Made by a program: the position numbers and the translations under genes. DNA of 64,000 nucleotides from 55-13 sp964501275 (GTDB lineage Bacteria > Armatimonadota > Fimbriimonadia > Fimbriimonadales > Fimbriimonadaceae): contig CAZCSP010000005.1 of NCBI GenBank assembly GCA_964501275.1, forward strand, positions 62,001-126,000, in the 5' to 3' direction. A model generated the notes under the pieces. The model saw nothing but the letters and a program-made list of their open reading frames with translations, was not told the origin of the DNA and did not search any database. Below, piece after piece: positions 24,371-31,918 of this stretch (positions are counted from its first letter, which is position 1; each line of letters starts with the position of its first letter).

Positions 24371-24411
24371 CGCTGAATTGCTGGATTGCTTGGTTACTTG
24401 ATTGCTTGATT
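24371..24411. repeat. TTGCTTGA-word repeat after the kinase pair
   Basis: GCTGAATTGCTGGATTGCTT, then TACTTGATTGCTTGATT: the complement of the arm at 23586-23622. The two arms bracket the 780-bp kinase/partner pair. Confidence 0.7.
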
Positions 24412-24458
24412 TTGCTACTACCTCCAGGCTGGACAAGACCGGGACGGTCTTGGAAACC

Positions 24459-24614
24459 ATGGACGGGACGCCCATGCCACTTGGGGGCGGAATGACCGCC
24501 GCCGATGTGGGCATTATCATGCTCATCATCGTCCCGATCATCCTCGCGATCGTGATCGTGGGATTTATCGCCTTTATCAAGTGGAGCAAGCATGATCGGG
24601 AGCGGCGGCTTTAG
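24459..24614 (+). CDS. Small single-pass membrane protein
   Basis: A 51-residue protein if started at ATG 24459. It has a short polar N-terminus, one strong hydrophobic helix (VGIIMLIIVPIILAIVIVGF), then KWSKHDRERR, so the basic tail should be cytoplasmic. An in-frame TTG at 24402 would give 70 residues, but its beginning translates the repeat. Function unknown. It may simply be co-transcribed with the kinase pair. Confidence 0.55.
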   Translation: MDGTPMPLGGGMTAADVGIIMLIIVPIILAIVIVGFIAFIKWSKHDRERRL

Positions 24615-24654
24615 GGATCGAATAGCTTGACAAATGGTCGAGGTCCTTCGCCGG

Positions 24655-24752
24655 TATGCCTTCGGTGGCCCTCTGTGTTTTTCGGTGGTTCATTCAATTG
24701 GCCGGAGATCAAACCACCGAGGGCCACCGAAGACCACCGAAGGGTTCACCAT
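24655..24752. repeat. Inverted repeat of the TTCGGTGGCCCTCTGTG family
   Basis: The left arm CCTTCGGTGGCCCTCTGTGT continues with TTTTCGGTGGTTC. The right arm is AACCACCGAGGGCCACCGAA, then GACCACCGAAGG. It is the best copy of a family also found at 26556-26640 and 27434-27506. It lies between convergent genes. Confidence 0.75.
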
Positions 24753-24774
24753 TCGAACGCAAGCACCAACGGCT

Positions 24775-26052
24775 CTAGCGGTTTCTCACGCCCAACTGCA
24801 CCGGCTCTTGCTTGAAGAACAGGGACAGGGTCCAGTCGATGATGATCCGTACCCGCCTCGACCAACTGGGCATCTTCATTAGGTAGACCGTGCGGAACAT
24901 GAACCAGGCGGGGAAACCGGAGAGCTTGATCCCAAAGACTCTGGCCACGGCGGTTCTGCACCCGATGGCCGCTAGCGAGCCCACGGGGTTGAATCGGAAT
25001 GGGCGCAGTTCGTCCCCGCGCATCGCTCTCAAAACGTTCATCGCCGCCAGGGGGCCTTGGCGAGAGGCGTTTTGGGCGGTGGCGGCGTAGGGCTTCCCTT
25101 CTCGATCCGGGATGAACGCCGAGTCGCCAACCGCCCAGACATTGGGACGGCCTCTCACCCGGGTGGTGGGTTCGCATTCGATGTAGCCGCGCTCGTTTAG
25201 AGGCAGGCCGGGGATTCGGACCAACAGCGGGGAGGGCGAAATCCCGGCGCACCAGACCGTGGTATGGGTCTTCACTACTTCGCCCGTCGTGAGGACCACG
25301 CGGTCGGGGTGGACCTCGGTGAGAGTGGTTTTGGTGTGGATGGTCAAACCTCTCTTCTCCAAGTTCTTCCGGGCGAACTCGGCCAGGTCGGAGTCGATGG
25401 CGGGGAGGATGCGGTCGGCGTACTCCACCACGACCACCTGCACGTCGTCCTCCTCCAGATTGGGGTAGTTCTTGGCTTGGTCGATCAGGAACTCGTGGTA
25501 CTCCCCGGCGAGTTCGATCCCGCTGAAGTTGGAGCCTACGATCACAATCCGCAGCAGCGCCTGCTTCTCTTCCCGGTCGGCCACCGTGTTCGCCATCTCC
25601 AAAAGCCGAATGCCTCGGTCGCGGAACTCGATGGAGTCTTGGAGCGACTTGAGTTGGAACGAGTGCTCGGCGAGTCCAGGGATCGGGGGAAACTTGGTGA
25701 CGCTCCCCGCAGCCAGGATCAGGTGGTCGTAGTGGAGCGTGGCCTGGCCGTCGATCCCAGGGACCCGGTAGGCGACCTGCTGGCCATCCAAGTCGATCCC
25801 TTCCACCTCGGCTTGGACAAACTTTCCTTTCCGCCCGATGAACCTGCGGATCGGGACGGTGACGTGGCGAGGCTCCAACTGCCCGACTCCGGCTTCGATG
25901 AGAAGCGGATAGAAAAGCAGGAAGTTCTGGCGGTCGATCAGGACGACCTCTGTATCGCTCGGCGCTTTCCTTGCCAGGGTCTGAGCCGCATAAGCTCCCC
26001 CAAACCCTCCCCCAACGATCACGACCCTCTTGCGCTGGCCTGCGTATGCCAT
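24775..26052 (-). CDS. ndh: Type II NADH:quinone oxidoreductase (NDH-2)
   Basis: A 425-residue flavoprotein that passes electrons from NADH to quinone without pumping protons. The FAD-binding motif is VVIVGGGFGGAYAA near the N-terminus. The second dinucleotide fold is IVIVGSNFSGIELAGE (the usual GxGxxG is slightly altered, reading GSNFSG). Then come VWCAGISPSPLL and the second FAD contact VWAVGDSAFIP, with AATAQNASRQG after it. The C-terminal amphipathic part (AWFMFRTVYLMKMPSW) should attach it to the inner membrane. It starts at ATG 26052. It coexists with complex I subunits (nuoB, nuoI) in this window. Confidence 0.88.
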   Translation of the reverse strand: MAYAGQRKRVVIVGGGFGGAYAAQTLARKAPSDTEVVLIDRQNFLLFYPLLIEAGVGQLEPRHVTVPIRRFIGRKGKFVQAEVEGIDLDGQQVAYRVPGIDGQATLHYDHLILAAGSVTKFPPIPGLAEHSFQLKSLQDSIEFRDRGIRLLEMANTVADREEKQALLRIVIVGSNFSGIELAGEYHEFLIDQAKNYPNLEEDDVQVVVVEYADRILPAIDSDLAEFARKNLEKRGLTIHTKTTLTEVHPDRVVLTTGEVVKTHTTVWCAGISPSPLLVRIPGLPLNERGYIECEPTTRVRGRPNVWAVGDSAFIPDREGKPYAATAQNASRQGPLAAMNVLRAMRGDELRPFRFNPVGSLAAIGCRTAVARVFGIKLSGFPAWFMFRTVYLMKMPSWSRRVRIIIDWTLSLFFKQEPVQLGVRNR

Positions 26053-26659
26053 CTACTCTTTCGGACGAGACCGGGGCATTAGATCGTCGCGGGCTATGAC
26101 TATTGGCGGGCCGATGGGAGGCGACGGCGCATTGCCCAGTTTCAGGTTGGCCAACCAGAGGCTTCCCTTATATTATTAGGAAGTTCTTTTCCACCTGAAT
26201 GCCCTAGGGAAAGTCAGACCAGCGTTCAGAAGACGTTTTCGACCGAAATGCACCCGAATTTCGACGCTTTCCAGGTTCAAAACTGGATGTAACCGCTACT
26301 AAATTCGGGTTAGAAAATCTGCACCTCCTGCAGATTCAAATCCGGTTCAAAAAACGGTCGCGTTGTTTTGCAGATCAGACCCATTTTTTGAGGTTATCTG
26401 TAATTTCAGACCAGCGTTACGGTCCGCGCTGGAGCCACAGATGGGTGAGATGTTCGCAGATAGGTTTGGATTCTATTTATAAAGCGGTCCAAACGGCGTT
26501 TTGTCAACCAACGATTTTCGGAAGCGGGGCTTTAGCTAGGATAACGCAAACCCTTCGATGGTCCTCCGCGGGCCTCGGTGGTTTCGTCAGCGTGTCATTG
26601 AAAGAACCGCCGAAGACACAGAGGGCCACCGAATGGGACGCGCCCAACCTAAAACCGGG
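26053..26659. other. Long non-coding stretch, comparatively AT-rich, with hairpins and a word repeat
   Basis: No open frame here looks coding. TCAGACCAGCGTT occurs twice (about 26216 and 26407). AATCTGCA/TGCAGATT at 26316-26336 is a perfect 8-bp stem whose 5-nt loop is CCTCC (GGAGG on the minus strand). 26556-26640 is a copy of the CGGTGGCCCTCTGTG inverted-repeat family. The region could hold the ndh promoter and leader, or a small RNA; neither is shown. Confidence 0.5.
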
Positions 26660-27193
26660 TTAGATGTCGGGGAAGATGATGGGCTCCTGCTCCCGGAGGA
26701 CCAGTTGCCGGAGAGGTCCCGACAAGGGGTTGCCGCGGAAGAGGCGCAGGAGTTCCTTACGATCGCCGGCGTCCAAGCGAGTGTCGCGGAGGTCGTAGTC
26801 TTCCGCGAGGTTCTCCAGGGCCATCCTGACCAAGCCTTCGACTTCGCTTCGCTCTTTGTAGAGGCGAGACGCTCGGGAAGGATTGAAGAATCCCGTCGAG
26901 TGCAAGTAGGCAACGCCAATACCAACCACGACGGCCACACCTATCAACAGGGCCATGGTCAATCCCAGTCTAAACCTAAACTTGAAGAACAGAAAGGCAA
27001 GAATGATGGTGAGAAGGAACAGTGGCAAACCAAGCCAGCTTTGTATAATCGGCGCAGGTCTTACCTCTCGCTGGACTCGCACGATTTTCAGCAGGCTGGA
27101 GACCGTAGTACGGCCGGGCGTCCTCACGCAATCCTTGATCAGCCTGCGCAGGGAGGCGATGTCGGTGTTTTCAAAGGCCCCGTAGTCCGTCAT
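26660..27193 (-). CDS. Hypothetical membrane protein
   Basis: A 177-residue protein. Residues 1-45 are a soluble N-terminus (GAFENTDIASLRRLIKDCVR). Two adjacent membrane helices follow (LGLPLFLLTIILAFLFFKF and LGLTMALLIGVAVVVGIGV). The C-terminal 80 residues are helical and charged (RLYKERSEVEGLVRMALENL). No family recognised. Start ATG 27193; GGAGG lies just upstream on the minus strand, supporting it. The flanks on both sides are repeat-filled. Confidence 0.7.
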   Translation of the reverse strand: MTDYGAFENTDIASLRRLIKDCVRTPGRTTVSSLLKIVRVQREVRPAPIIQSWLGLPLFLLTIILAFLFFKFRFRLGLTMALLIGVAVVVGIGVAYLHSTGFFNPSRASRLYKERSEVEGLVRMALENLAEDYDLRDTRLDAGDRKELLRLFRGNPLSGPLRQLVLREQEPIIFPDI

Positions 27194-27574
27194 CAGGTTT
27201 CCTCCTTACCCAGGAAGACAGTTTGGGGCGCGGGTGGGTTGCGCAGAACCCTCCGTTCGTAGAGTTAATCACCACAAAGAAACGAAGAAACAAAGGACGC
27301 GAAGAAGATTCCTCCCCCCCTGGCTTCCCTTTGCGATGCTTTGCTTCTTAGCGTCCTTTGCGGTGAATAGCAGGCTCCCTCAGGCAAGCCTTGCGAGAGC
27401 GTTCATGGTCATCTACACAAGCGACTGGCAGCACCTTTGGTGGTCCTCGGTGGTTTCATTCCCGGCCGGTTGAAGGAACTACCGAAAAACACAGGGGGCC
27501 ACCGATGGGATGCGGCTAATCCAGGCTGAACGGCTTCTACAAGTGGCCGATCTGGAGATCGGCGGTCCATCGGG
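27194..27574. repeat. Three repeat families in tandem
   Basis: 27268-27368: AAAGAAACGAAGAAACAAAG on the left, CTTCTTAGCGTCCTTTGCGG on the right. 27434-27506: TTTGGTGGTCCTCGGTGG on the left, AACACAGGGGGCCACCGA on the right. 27546-27563: GCCGATCTGGAGATCGGC, followed by GGTCCAT, a copy of the 60022 hairpin. No gene seen. The gap lies between two genes on the minus strand. Confidence 0.7.
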
Positions 27575-28156
27575 TTAGCTCCACTCCGTCTGGATATCCA
27601 ACGCCTCCGACAACATCCCCACATACTCCAAATGGGAAACCTCATACGCCCCGAGCGACCGGAGGTGGGGGTTCATGATTTGGGCGTCGAAGATGGTGAA
27701 TCCCAGGTCCCGGCACTTCTCCACTATCGCCCAGAGAGCCACCTTGGAGGCGTTGGTTTGGCGGTGGAACATGGACTCGGCGCAGAAGCATCCGCCGAGG
27801 GCGATCCCGTACAGGCCGCCAACCAGTGCCCCATCCTGCCAACACTCGGCGCAATGAGCCCAGCCTTCGTGGTGGATCAGGGTGTAGACCCGGATGAAGT
27901 CTTCGCTGATCCAGTTGCCGTCGGGGCGGAGGCAGGCGCGCATGACCTGCTCGAACGACGTATCGAACCGGACTTCGAAGTCGCCGCGCCGGATCACCTT
28001 TTGCAGAGATCGGGAAACATGAATGCCTTCGATGGGAAACAGAGCCCGGCGTCTAGGCTGGAACCACTGGACCTCGCCGTCGTCCATGGTCATCGGAAAC
28101 GCGCCCTCTTCATAGGCGTACCGAATGAGCCAGGGCGTTAGTTCGAGATTGTCCAT
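27575..28156 (-). CDS. aat: Leucyl/phenylalanyl-tRNA--protein transferase
   Basis: A 193-residue enzyme that adds Leu or Phe from tRNA to N-terminal Lys or Arg of proteins, marking them for ClpAP/ClpS degradation. Visible features: LIRYAYEEGAFPM, the WFQPRRRALFP motif, GNWISEDFIRVYTLIHHEGWAHCAECW, GGLYGIALGGCFCAESMFHR and IFDAQIMNPHLRSLGA. It starts at ATG 28156 (MDNLELTPW). It is the last gene of the flagellar-gene strand, 36 bp after flhB, so it may be co-transcribed. Confidence 0.93.
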   Translation of the reverse strand: MDNLELTPWLIRYAYEEGAFPMTMDDGEVQWFQPRRRALFPIEGIHVSRSLQKVIRRGDFEVRFDTSFEQVMRACLRPDGNWISEDFIRVYTLIHHEGWAHCAECWQDGALVGGLYGIALGGCFCAESMFHRQTNASKVALWAIVEKCRDLGFTIFDAQIMNPHLRSLGAYEVSHLEYVGMLSEALDIQTEWS

Positions 28157-28192
28157 TTTGGGAAGCGCGAGCAAGTTCGCGCACTCCCAAAG

Positions 28193-29257
28193 CTACCGTA
28201 TTCCGCGCAGAGTCTTGTAGACATAGGCCAGGACTTCGGCGACCGGTTGGAAAAGCTCTTTGGGTACCGAATCCCCGATCTCGCACTGTTTGTACAGGGC
28301 TCTGGCGAGTGGTGGGTTGGGGACCAGGGGGACGCGATTTTCCTTTGCAATCTCTCGAATCTTCGCCGCCAGGATATCTGCGCCCTTGGCAACCACTACT
28401 GGAGCGGCGTGTTTTTCGCGGTCGTACTGGATCGCGACGGCATAGTGGGTCGGGTTGGTGACGATGACGTCCGCCTTCGCCACCGCTTTCATCATGCTTC
28501 CCTTGCTCAACTGTCGGCGACGGCGATGTTGGGCCATCTTCAACTCGGGCGAAGTTTCGGCATCCTTCATCTCCTGCTTCAGCTCCTGCTTGGTCATCTT
28601 GAGCTGCGTGTCGACCTGCTTCCGCTGGAAGATGTAGTCGATCACTGCGAGCACGAGCCAAGAGACGCCGACCTTGATGGCGATGGATTTCATCATGCCT
28701 CCGACCGCGGCCATCGAAGCCTGGGGGGTCAGCCATGAGAGGCCCATCAGCATCGTCCAGTTCCCCGAGACTTCGCTCCAAACCAAGTAGCCGAACAGTC
28801 CGGCTTTCAACGAAGCCTTGGCGGCGTCGAAAACGGCGCGTCGGCTGAACAGGCGTTTGAAGCCCTCCAAGGGATTGATCTTGCTGAACTTGGGCTGCAT
28901 GGCCTCGCCACTGATCACGAAGCCGACTTGGGCAAAGTTCGCGCTCACACCAACGACCATGATCGTGAAGACCAGGACTGAGAGCCCCACGAGTGAGGGT
29001 TGCAAGATTCGCCAGCTATAGCTGAGAAGAGTGCTGGTATCGACGGTCGAGGGCATGTGGGTGAAGCTCGTCCGCAGTCCCGCGATAAACCCGCTCCCCA
29101 TCATCCCGATGGTCGAGGGCAGGACCAGCAAGGCGGCGATCAGGCCCAGCGAGCCGTTGAGGTCGATGGATTTCGCGACAGTGCCCTTGCGGCGCGCGTC
29201 GCGGCGACGTTTGGGAGTTGCGTCTTCGGTTTTTTCCTGGCCGCTTTGTTCAGCCAC
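28193..29257 (-). CDS. flhB: Flagellar export switch protein FlhB
   Basis: A 354-residue component of the flagellar type III export gate. Residues 1-30 are basic and soluble (EKTEDATPKRRRDARRKG), four membrane helices follow, then the cytoplasmic domain with the autocleavage site NPTH in VIVTNPTHYAVAIQYDREKH (around residue 265). Cleavage between Asn and Pro switches substrate from rod/hook to filament. The end is VLAYVYKTLRGIR. It lies downstream of fliR, with a repeat cassette of about 90 bp between them. FlhA is not in the window. Confidence 0.94.
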   Translation of the reverse strand: MAEQSGQEKTEDATPKRRRDARRKGTVAKSIDLNGSLGLIAALLVLPSTIGMMGSGFIAGLRTSFTHMPSTVDTSTLLSYSWRILQPSLVGLSVLVFTIMVVGVSANFAQVGFVISGEAMQPKFSKINPLEGFKRLFSRRAVFDAAKASLKAGLFGYLVWSEVSGNWTMLMGLSWLTPQASMAAVGGMMKSIAIKVGVSWLVLAVIDYIFQRKQVDTQLKMTKQELKQEMKDAETSPELKMAQHRRRRQLSKGSMMKAVAKADVIVTNPTHYAVAIQYDREKHAAPVVVAKGADILAAKIREIAKENRVPLVPNPPLARALYKQCEIGDSVPKELFQPVAEVLAYVYKTLRGIR

Positions 29258-29286
29258 GTAGCGGCCTCCATCGTTGGATCAAATGT

Positions 29287-29378
29287 CGCAGGATAGGAGG
29301 ATTGGAGGATTGGGGAGTCGAGGGATCGCAACTATTCCCCAATCCTTCTATCCTTCTATCCTTGAATCCTTCAGTCCC
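29287..29378. repeat. AGGATTGG-word inverted repeat between fliR and flhB
   Basis: The left arm is AGGATAGGAGGATTGGAGGA, then TTGGGGAG. The right arm is CCCCAATCCTTCTATCCTTC, then TATCCTTGAATCC. It sits inside the flagellar operon and would form a long imperfect stem in the transcript. Confidence 0.75.
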
Positions 29379-29383
29379 CACCA

Positions 29384-30151
29384 TCATCCACCTCCCAAGA
29401 CTCGCATCAGCGTGGCCAGGCCCGACTCTACGCCAGTGTTCACCCCAGCGACAACCGCGGGTAACCCAACTCCTAGAGCCAACATGCCCATGACGATCTT
29501 GGCGGGCATTCCGACTTGGACTACCTGCATCTGGGGGACGGCTTTGTTGATGATGCCGAGGGCGGCGTCTACCACCAGGCTCACCCCCAGGACGGGGGCG
29601 GCCATCTGGAGGCCGAGGAGGCTCAGTTGGGTGACCAGGCCGACGATCCCATCTTTGAGGATCGGCAGGGTTTCCATCGAGAGGCTGGGCATCTCGGAGT
29701 AGCTCCGCACGAACGCCTGGAGCATCAGGTGGTGCCCGTTCATGGAGAGGAAGATGACGACGGCGAGCATGTACTTGAACTGGGAAACGACCGTGCTGGA
29801 GACGCCGTTGACCGGGTTCATGATCTGGCTCATGCCGAGGCCCATTTGAGTATCGATCATCGCCCCCGCCATCTGCGCGGCCTGCAGGACGAGGCTCATG
29901 AAGGTGCCGATCAGCAGTCCTACAACTACCTCATGGCCGATCGCCATCACGAAGGAATAGAGATCGGCGGGAGGGGGTCCGATGTGAGGGCCAATGGTGA
30001 GCGTCAAAGCCCCGGAGATCGCCATGCAGGTCATCACGCGGATTGAGACAGGCGTACTCTGCGACCCAAACACCGGCGAACTGAGGAACATCGCCGAACA
30101 GCGCACGAAGACGCAGAAGAAGGAGAATACGAGGGCGGAGTCAAAGGGCAC
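29384..30151 (-). CDS. fliR: Flagellar biosynthetic protein FliR
   Basis: A 255-residue, about six-span inner-membrane component of the flagellar export gate (FliPQR complex). Hydrophobic helices run from VFSFFCVFVRCSAMFLSSPV to VGMPAKIVMGMLALGVGLP. The family pattern QAAQMAGAMIDTQMGLGMSQIMNP is present near residue 90. Ends in a short glycine tail. It is separated from fliQ by a 230-bp gap filled with an inverted repeat, unusual for these normally contiguous genes. Confidence 0.93.
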   Translation of the reverse strand: MPFDSALVFSFFCVFVRCSAMFLSSPVFGSQSTPVSIRVMTCMAISGALTLTIGPHIGPPPADLYSFVMAIGHEVVVGLLIGTFMSLVLQAAQMAGAMIDTQMGLGMSQIMNPVNGVSSTVVSQFKYMLAVVIFLSMNGHHLMLQAFVRSYSEMPSLSMETLPILKDGIVGLVTQLSLLGLQMAAPVLGVSLVVDAALGIINKAVPQMQVVQVGMPAKIVMGMLALGVGLPAVVAGVNTGVESGLATLMRVLGGG

Positions 30152-30162
30152 AGAGCCCTCCT

Positions 30163-30381
30163 AGTTTGGAGTTTGGAGTTTGGAGTTCGGAGTTTGGAGC
30201 AATCCGAGCCCCCTTGAGGGGGTTGGGGGTGTGGCCAGGTTCCCCGCATGGATCGAAGCAGAGAAAGCGAAGGCAGATAGACACTACAAATGGAGAACTA
30301 AGCCACACCCCCAACCCCCTCAAGGGGGCTCGGATTGCAACGGTCCAAATTCCAAACTCCAAACCCCAAACTCCCAACTCC
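30163..30381. repeat. TTTGGAG-word inverted repeat between fliQ and fliR
   Basis: The left arm (30163-30234) is AGTTTGGAGTTTGGAGTTTG, continuing to GAGCCCCCTTGAGGGGGTTG. The right arm (30303-30381) is CCACACCCCCAACCCCCTCA and continues with CAAACTCCAAACCCCAAAC words. The arms are about 70 bp. The CCCCCTTGAGGGGG core also forms the hairpin at 46281-46316. Confidence 0.8.
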
Positions 30382-30384
30382 ATA

Positions 30385-30654
30385 TCACCCTCCCAACGTC
30401 GCCACGCGCTGGAAACAGACCTGCATGAAACCTACGAGCGTGGTGAGCATCCAGCTTCCGAGGAAGGCGAGGACGATGGCGACTCCGATGAGCTTGGGGA
30501 CGAAGGTGAGGGTCATCTCTTGGACCTGGGTCACCGCCTGGAAGACCGAAACCAACACACCAAGGAAGAGGGTCACGGCCATGATCGGCAGGGCCACCAT
30601 GAGGGCGACTTCGATGCCCTGTCTTCCGATATCGAGAACGTAGCTTTGCTCCAT
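30385..30654 (-). CDS. fliQ: Flagellar biosynthetic protein FliQ
   Basis: An 89-residue two-helix protein of the export gate: VLDIGRQGIEVALMVALPIM, then FLGVLVSVFQAVTQVQEMTL, the FVPKLIG segment and a second helix. It starts at ATG 30654, one base after the fliP stop. In-frame upstream codons overlap fliP and are ignored. Length and pattern are normal. Confidence 0.93.
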   Translation of the reverse strand: MEQSYVLDIGRQGIEVALMVALPIMAVTLFLGVLVSVFQAVTQVQEMTLTFVPKLIGVAIVLAFLGSWMLTTLVGFMQVCFQRVATLGG

Positions 30655-30655
30655 G

Positions 30656-31432
30656 CTAGCGGTACCCCGAGACGATTGCGGACACAAGGGTGCCCCAGCC
30701 GTCGGCCAGGACGAAAACGAGGAGTTTGGCGGGCAGGGCCACGACCGTCGGCGGCATCATCATCATGCCCATGCTCATCAGGGCGCTGGCGACGATGAGG
30801 TCGATGATGATGAACGGGACGAAGATGTAGAAGCCGATGATGAAGGCGGTCTTGAGCTCGCTGATGATGAACGCGGGAATCAGGGTCTCCAGGGGGACTT
30901 CCGCTGCGGTCTGGGCCGTCTCGTTGCGGATGTTCATGAAGAGAGTCAGGTCCTTCTCATAGGTGTTCTTCAGCATAAACTCCCGAATCGGCGCCTCCGC
31001 CTGCTTCAAGGCGACCTCTTGGCTGATCTCTTGCTTCAAGTAAGGCTGGAGGGCATTGTCGTTGATCTTCTGGTAGGTCGGGCCCATGATGAAGAAGGTC
31101 AGGAAGATGCTGAGGCCGACGATGACCTGGTTGGGCGGGATGGTCGGGGTGCCGATGGCTTGGCGGACAAAGCTGAAGATGATGATGATCCGGGTGAACG
31201 CGGTCGTCAGGATCATGATGGCTGGGGCCAAACTCAGGATCGTCAGGAGCGCCAGGATCTGGAGCGACGTCGCCACTCCCTGCTGTGGGTTTGCCGGATT
31301 GGTTGGCCCCGTCCCCATGTTGATGGAGATGTTCGGGATGGGCAAGGTGCCAGTACCAGTCTGTTGGGCAAAGGCGAAGGTGCCCAGGAGGCAGAAGACG
31401 AAAACCAGAATCGCGCGGGACGTCAGCCTCAA
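30656..31432 (-). CDS. fliP: Flagellar biosynthetic protein FliP
   Basis: The 258-residue core of the FliPQR gate. It has a cleavable signal peptide (MRLTSRAILVFVFCLLGTFAFAQ region), a Thr/Pro-rich linker, then the family signature from LQILALLTILSLAPAIMILT through TRIIIIFSFVRQAIGTPTIP. The second half includes IPAFIISELKTAFIIGFYIF and MGMMMMPPTVVALPAKLLVF. Its ATG overlaps the fliO stop by 4 nt (ATGA). Confidence 0.95.
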   Translation of the reverse strand: MRLTSRAILVFVFCLLGTFAFAQQTGTGTLPIPNISINMGTGPTNPANPQQGVATSLQILALLTILSLAPAIMILTTAFTRIIIIFSFVRQAIGTPTIPPNQVIVGLSIFLTFFIMGPTYQKINDNALQPYLKQEISQEVALKQAEAPIREFMLKNTYEKDLTLFMNIRNETAQTAAEVPLETLIPAFIISELKTAFIIGFYIFVPFIIIDLIVASALMSMGMMMMPPTVVALPAKLLVFVLADGWGTLVSAIVSGYR

Positions 31433-31917
31433 CTTGCCAACCTCTCTAGCCTCGCCAGCGCCTGCTCCACCACGGCATGGTCAGGGAGTTTGTCGCCGGG
31501 GGCTTCGTCGATGATCACTTCGAAGGCGGTCTTCTCCGGCTCTTTGGACTCTTCGGTGAGGTCGGCGATGCAGTTGACGCCTTGGGTGGACACGCTGAGG
31601 AGGAGGGTCTTGGACTTGGCGCGGACCACATAGAGAGTCCCTCCGGCAAAGTTGGCGGACTCCTCGATGGTGAGGGCGCTGGCGGTCGAGGTGATGAGCT
31701 TCTTGCTCATCTTCCCGGCCAGCTTGGGCAGGACGAACTTGAGCAGGCCCAGCACCACGGCCAAGGCGATGGCCATCTGGATGAGGGGCATGACGCCCAT
31801 TCCGCCGGGACCGGCGGCACTGGAGATCGGGCTGGACTTGGTGCCGAGGAGGCCCTGGTCTTGGGCAATGGCCCCGACCGCCAGGCACAATCCGATCAAA
31901 GACACGCGGGCGCGCAC
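31429..31917 (-). CDS. fliO: Flagellar protein FliO
   Basis: A 162-residue protein with a signal-like start (RARVSLIGLCLAVGAIA), a short linker, one membrane helix (VMPLIQMAIALAVVLGLLKF) and a cytoplasmic domain in which TLYVVRAKSKTLLLSVSTQG matches the FliO pattern. FliO helps assemble FliP. It starts at GTG 31917, with GAGG about 9 nt upstream, inside the end of fliN/Y. Position between fliN/Y and fliP is the usual place for fliO. Confidence 0.85.
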   Translation of the reverse strand: MRARVSLIGLCLAVGAIAQDQGLLGTKSSPISSAAGPGGMGVMPLIQMAIALAVVLGLLKFVLPKLAGKMSKKLITSTASALTIEESANFAGGTLYVVRAKSKTLLLSVSTQGVNCIADLTEESKEPEKTAFEVIIDEAPGDKLPDHAVVEQALARLERLAS

Positions 31918-31918
31918 G

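Noticed and set aside
26330..26345. tRNA-like GATTCAAATCCGG
   Set aside because: It resembles a T-loop, but no acceptor, D or anticodon stem can be folded around it.
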